Shown: one piece after another, positions 6,881-7,918 of the stretch
How the letters are laid out: each line of letters begins with the position of its first letter
How positions within the stretch are numbered: position 1 is the stretch's first letter
Source: Acidobacteriota bacterium
GTDB lineage: Bacteria > Acidobacteriota > Aminicenantia > UBA2199
Direction: 5' to 3'
Assembly: GCA_021817755.1 (NCBI GenBank)
Contig: JAKAGC010000158.1
Span: 1-7,918 of the forward strand
Length of the DNA: 7,918 nucleotides
Notes under the pieces: generated by a model
What the model was told of the DNA's origin: nothing
Database searches by the model: none
The model's input: only the letters and a program-made list of their open reading frames with translations
Made by a program: the position numbers and the translations under genes

Positions 6881-7231
6881 ATGAAAAAGACCATCGAAGG
6901 CCCTGGAAAGCGGCTAAAAGTCTATATTGGAGAAAATGACAGATACCATGGAAAACCGTTCTATGAAGCCATTGTCTACCGGATGCGAGAAGAACATGTC
7001 GCAGGTGCTACCGTTACACGTGGTATCGAAGGCTATGGAGCAGGAAGCCATATTATTCATACCGCAAATCTTCTCCGATTTTCAAGCGATTTACCCATCA
7101 TTGTTGAAATAGTTGAAACCAAAGAAAAGATAGAGAAAGTTATTGAAATAATAAAAACCATGCTCGATGATGTTGAATGTGGAGTATTGATGACTTTGGA
7201 GGATATCGAAATATTACGGTATGCTCCCTAA
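6881..7231 (+). CDS. DUF190 family protein (PII-like fold)
   Basis: This 116-residue soluble protein matches DUF190: an opening RLKVYIGENDRYHGKPFYEA, the central AGATVTRGIEGYGAGSHIIH signature (about residues 46-65) and a C-terminal part alternating strand and helix (PIIVEIVET, then a Glu/Lys-rich helix). Family structures show a ferredoxin-like, PII-type trimer, so a ligand-sensing regulatory role is plausible, but no biochemical function is established that I know of. DUF190 genes are frequent neighbours of crcB, and here the gene follows crcB by 28 bases under the same promoter, which supports a role with the fluoride channel (inference). The start is set by the strong ribosome-binding site. 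There is no signal peptide or membrane segment, so it is cytoplasmic. Confidence 0.9.
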   Translation: MKKTIEGPGKRLKVYIGENDRYHGKPFYEAIVYRMREEHVAGATVTRGIEGYGAGSHIIHTANLLRFSSDLPIIVEIVETKEKIEKVIEIIKTMLDDVECGVLMTLEDIEILRYAP

Positions 7232-7292
7232 TAGGTTTTTCCTTTTCTAAGAATTTCCTTTACTACATAGATACTTCCTCTCTTTCAATTTA

Positions 7293-7301
7293 TGATATAA
7301 T
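7293..7301 (+). promoter_or_regulatory. Extended -10 promoter abutting the glycosyltransferase start
   Basis: TGATATAAT contains a perfect -10 TATAAT (7296-7301) preceded by the extended -10 TG (7293-7294). No good -35 is found 15-18 bases upstream, where the extended -10 would compensate. Six bases separate the -10 from ATG at 7308, the same distance as at crcB, so the transcript should begin at the start codon. No Shine-Dalgarno is present. Confidence 0.6.
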
Positions 7302-7307
7302 CTATTC

Positions 7308-7556
7308 ATGAAAAATAAAATACCCTTGCATTATTTTTTCAATGATCAAGAAATCTCCCGTTTAAATAGAAATAATGAAGAATTTGTAATCCGAAATATC
7401 GCTTATTGCTCTTTTGAAAACCGGTTTGCTAAAAGTGGCGGACTCGGAGCTGTTACTACCCGGATTCCTCCCTATTTTAGGCAGTTAAATGGAATAGAGA
7501 AAGTAATCCTTATTTCTTCAAAGGAAGTACTCCAGCCATTTCACCTAGAACATTGA
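7308..7556 (+). pseudogene. Glycogen/starch-synthase-like glycosyltransferase, N-terminal fragment (broken or chimeric)
   Basis: The 82-codon frame begins with a short lead-in and then reads ENRFAKSGGLGAV, resembling the N-terminal Lys-x-Gly-Gly-Leu nucleotide-sugar site (residues 42-46) of GT5 glycogen/starch synthases, followed by RIPPYF and EKVILIS, typical of the first Rossmann strands. These enzymes are usually about 450-550 residues, so more than 80% is missing. The likeness ends near residue 70 (about 7515); the last dozen codons are antisense to the SPFH gene fragment and are not a natural continuation. The start ATG sits six bases after TATAAT without a ribosome-binding site. Either the gene was interrupted by rearrangement or two unrelated sequences were joined in assembly. 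The true gene part is about 7308-7515. The family call rests on a short segment. Confidence 0.6.
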
Positions 7557-7845
7557 CAAGATCTGATCCTGTCGGAACGACGATCTTTGTGTTGTTCTTC
7601 AAAGCTTCCTCGAGCATCTGTATGCGTCTCAAAAGCTGGGCATTGCCTACGAAGTATTCTTCAGCAGCTTCGTTTACAAGCTTGATCGCCTGGGCCTCAC
7701 CTTCAGCCTTAAGAATTTCAGCCTGCTTGATACCTTCAGCCTTCTTGATCTCAGCACGTTTTTGACCGTCAGCCATTGTTTCGGTTGCCGTTGCAAAATC
7801 GATTGCAGCGATCTTATACCAGTTAACCCCAAGATCCCAAGTGGG
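7510..7845 (-). CDS. SPFH/band-7 (paraslipin-like) protein, C-terminal fragment
   Basis: On the - strand the frame runs open from 7845 down to a stop at 7510-7512, about 111 codons. It reads LGVNWYKI near its start, then alternating Ala-Glu-Gly segments (RAEIKKAEGIKQAEILKAEG), a long helix and a hydrophobic end near GEMAGVLPLKK. This is the C-terminal coiled-coil part of stomatin/prohibitin-type SPFH proteins, membrane scaffold proteins often paired with NfeD or proteases. An in-frame stop at 7846-7848 cuts it off on the N-terminal side, so the SPFH domain and membrane anchor are missing; the internal ATG at 7774-7776 is not a credible start. One hand-counted line has 45% GC, higher than the rest of the window. 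Its natural end coincides with the point where the opposing glycosyltransferase loses its likeness, marking a junction. Confidence 0.7.
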   Translation of the reverse strand, partial: PTWDLGVNWYKIAAIDFATATETMADGQKRAEIKKAEGIKQAEILKAEGEAQAIKLVNEAAEEYFVGNAQLLRRIQMLEEALKNNTKIVVPTGSDLVNVLGEMAGVLPLKK

Positions 7846-7918
7846 TTACGCAGAGGCGTGGATTTATCCCGGTCATCCTAGTTTTCAAATCCGGACCTGG
7901 CGGCGACCGCCTGCATGC
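7846..7918. other. GC-richer tail of unknown origin with a small hairpin
   Basis: The last ~70 bases are GC-richer (33 of 58 in the final line) and do not continue the SPFH frame. A perfect 5-bp hairpin GGCGG-CGA-CCGCC lies at 7899-7911. One + frame and one - frame stay open, and a - strand frame could end at a TAG (7880-7882), but nothing is recognisable in so short a stretch. The window ends in GCATGC. Confidence 0.3.

Noticed and set aside
7232..7292. Intrinsic terminator after the DUF190 gene (short T runs)
   Set aside because: The T runs are not preceded by any stable inverted repeat.
7553..7765. A + strand frame of 70 codons opposite the SPFH fragment
   Set aside because: The - strand reading has clear SPFH C-terminal character (repeated Ala-Glu-Gly); the + frame is its antisense.
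7849..7918. Selenocysteine-tRNA-like segment (TTTTCAAATCC with TCA in a loop, then a GC-rich hairpin like a long variable arm)
   Set aside because: The bases flanking the supposed anticodon loop do not form a stem (several mismatches) and no D-arm or acceptor pairing can be drawn; the likeness is a short chance match.
1..7918. CRISPR arrays, insertion sequences, rRNA or complete tRNA genes
   Set aside because: No regularly spaced repeats, no transposase-like frame with terminal repeats and no tRNA cloverleaf were seen on either strand by eye.

Overview
The window comes from an AT-rich bacterium (hand counts of sampled lines give about 37-40% GC) with a Gram-negative-style gene set. The cues are a membrane-bound hybrid histidine kinase with a periplasmic beta-propeller sensor and an ECF-type nickel transporter with a periplasmic accessory subunit. 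Propeller hybrid kinases are best known from Bacteroidetes and related phyla, but nothing here fixes the lineage. Apart from the last ~400 bases all genes lie on the + strand, tightly packed, with no gap over about 120 bases.

Layout: (1) 2-3598, the 3' part of a large hybrid sensor kinase running in from the left edge: propeller blades, Y_Y_Y domain, one membrane helix, coiled coil, GAF-like domain, HisKA, HATPase and two receiver domains. (2) 3599-3717, a short regulatory region with a good sigma-70-type promoter and dyad symmetry over the predicted transcription start. (3) 3718-6377, a four-gene operon for an ECF-type transporter of nickel (less likely cobalt), nikM-nikL-nikQ-nikO, with start/stop overlaps or a very short gap between genes. 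(4) 6437-7231, a strong promoter directly abutting crcB/fluC (fluoride channel), followed by a DUF190 (PII-like) gene. (5) 7293-about 7515, an extended -10 promoter abutting the first ~70 codons of a glycogen/starch-synthase-like glycosyltransferase. (6) about 7510-7845, the 3' end of an SPFH/band-7 protein gene on the - strand, butted directly onto the broken glycosyltransferase. (7) 7846-7918, a short GC-richer tail of unknown origin.

How they work together: NikM with NikL should form the metal-capturing membrane module, NikQ the coupling subunit and NikO the ATPase. FluC lowers cytoplasmic fluoride, and DUF190 may be its partner or regulator. The kinase has no visible functional link to the transport genes.

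The most useful anomalies are: two promoters placed so that transcription should begin at or next to the start codon (leaderless mRNAs for crcB and the glycosyltransferase); a NikO whose switch-loop histidine is replaced by glutamine; a NikL predicted to start with His-Gly after signal cleavage; a long-spaced dyad in the nikM leader; and a patchwork right end that looks like a chimeric assembly or a recent rearrangement. I see no convincing wholly new system.
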